NCBI GenBank assembly: GCA_903932565.1
Contig: CAIZGQ010000616.1
Span: forward strand, 1-5,973
Length of the DNA stretch: 5,973 nucleotides
DNA from: an uncultured Hyphomicrobiales bacterium
Lineage (GTDB): Bacteria; Pseudomonadota; Alphaproteobacteria; Rhizobiales; Beijerinckiaceae
Reading direction: 5' to 3'
In this document: piece after piece, positions 5,459-5,973 of the stretch
How positions within the stretch are numbered: position 1 is the first letter of the stretch
How the letters are laid out: every line of letters starts with the position of its first letter
Notes under the pieces: model-generated
Seen by the model: the letters and a program-made list of their open reading frames with translations, nothing else
What the model was told of the DNA's origin: nothing
Database searches by the model: none
Position numbers and translations under genes: made by a program

Positions 5459-5973
5459 TCAAACGCGTCGCGTGAAACGCATGTCGGAGAGTGCATCATG
5501 GATCGCGGTGGCAGTCACATCCGGCTGCGCGTAAATCACATCATGAAACGCGTCGATTTCAGAATAAGTCCAGTCAGGATTGCCTTTCACACGCGCAGCG
5601 ATGTGTTGAAACGAGCTGCTTTTATTCGCGGTGCAAAGGATGAAATGACGCGGCGGCCAAACTGTTTTGCCACTCACACTGATCCACTTTTCCTGCATCG
5701 TCTTGATCGGGTGCGGTGTATAGGGCGCATATTCGTCAACGCCGGGGCCAGGGGGCGTGCGCGGCGTGCTTGGTTCTTGCACCGATATGCCACCATCAAA
5801 GGCTTGCGCCTTTGCCATCTGCAATTGTGCGACCTGCGGCGGCGCGATGTCAAAAAGACTTTGCCCATGCTCCGGCACAAAGGCGTCGAAATAGATAAGG
5901 CCTTTCACCCGCGCCGGTTGTTGGTCAGCAACAGCACTGATGATCATGCCGGCGTAGGAATGGCCCACGAGAA
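5459..5973 (-). CDS. Alpha/beta hydrolase (esterase-like), N-terminus cut by the window edge
   Basis: The C-terminal 171 residues of an alpha/beta-hydrolase-fold enzyme; the start lies beyond the right edge. The visible part opens at the nucleophile elbow LVGHSYAGM, with the catalytic Ser codon at 5957-5959. It continues through GLIYFDAFVPEHGQSLFD, a Pro-rich cap region ending YTPHPIKTMQEKW, the strand RHFILCTANKSSSFQ, and AFHDVIYAQPD. The His in the last stretch (codon 5543-5545) is the likely catalytic base. This matches the bacterial EstC/SABP2-like esterase group, which hydrolyses small esters, though many members are uncharacterised. In plant SABP2 the acid lies in the CTxD position, where this protein has CTAN, so its acid may be elsewhere or altered. 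The usual GHD before the catalytic site is FHD here. It is upstream of the DUF3309 gene on the same strand, but a 236-base gap argues against an operon. Substrate is unknown. Confidence 0.85.
   Translation of the reverse strand, partial: LVGHSYAGMIISAVADQQPARVKGLIYFDAFVPEHGQSLFDIAPPQVAQLQMAKAQAFDGGISVQEPSTPRTPPGPGVDEYAPYTPHPIKTMQEKWISVSGKTVWPPRHFILCTANKSSSFQHIAARVKGNPDWTYSEIDAFHDVIYAQPDVTATAIHDALSDMRFTRRV

Overview
This window looks like chromosomal DNA from an alphaproteobacterium, most likely a member of the Hyphomicrobiales (Rhizobiales) or a close relative. That is an inference from the style of the proteins. It holds a type III polyketide synthase of the bacterial alkylresorcinol/alkylpyrone type, a secreted PRC-barrel protein and a DUF3309 mini-membrane protein, all common in that group. 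There is no rRNA, tRNA, CRISPR array, transposase or other mobile-element gene in the window.

Layout. Positions 1-256 hold no supported gene, only short inverted repeats. A small unknown gene (257-547, minus) and a second small unknown gene (933-1235, plus) diverge from a 385-base spacer with no recognisable gene. After a 238-base spacer containing short direct repeats comes the centrepiece, a three-gene plus-strand operon. It consists of a type III polyketide synthase (1474-2526), an isoprenylcysteine-carboxyl-methyltransferase-like membrane methyltransferase (2523-3038) and a 14-TM DHA2-type MFS exporter (3013-4563). The genes overlap by 4 and 26 bases, so they are almost certainly co-transcribed and translationally coupled. 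On the minus strand, converging on the operon, lie a secreted PRC-barrel protein (4580-4969) and, upstream of it, a 54-residue DUF3309 protein (5058-5222), with a GC-rich hairpin between them. The right edge cuts an alpha/beta hydrolase (5459-5973, minus) just upstream of its nucleophile motif.

How the genes work together. The operon reads as a compact make-modify-export cassette. The synthase would condense a fatty acyl or other acyl starter with malonyl-CoA to a phenolic lipid or alpha-pyrone. The membrane methyltransferase would O-methylate it, as the SrsB/BpsB relatives do. The MFS pump would move it out of the cytoplasm. The first two steps follow a known pairing (srsA-srsB, bpsA-bpsB). 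The dedicated MFS exporter in the same tightly overlapping operon is the less familiar part and the best candidate here for something undescribed. The DUF3309 and PRC-barrel genes look like a separate cell-envelope or stress-related pair, and the hydrolase is probably unrelated.
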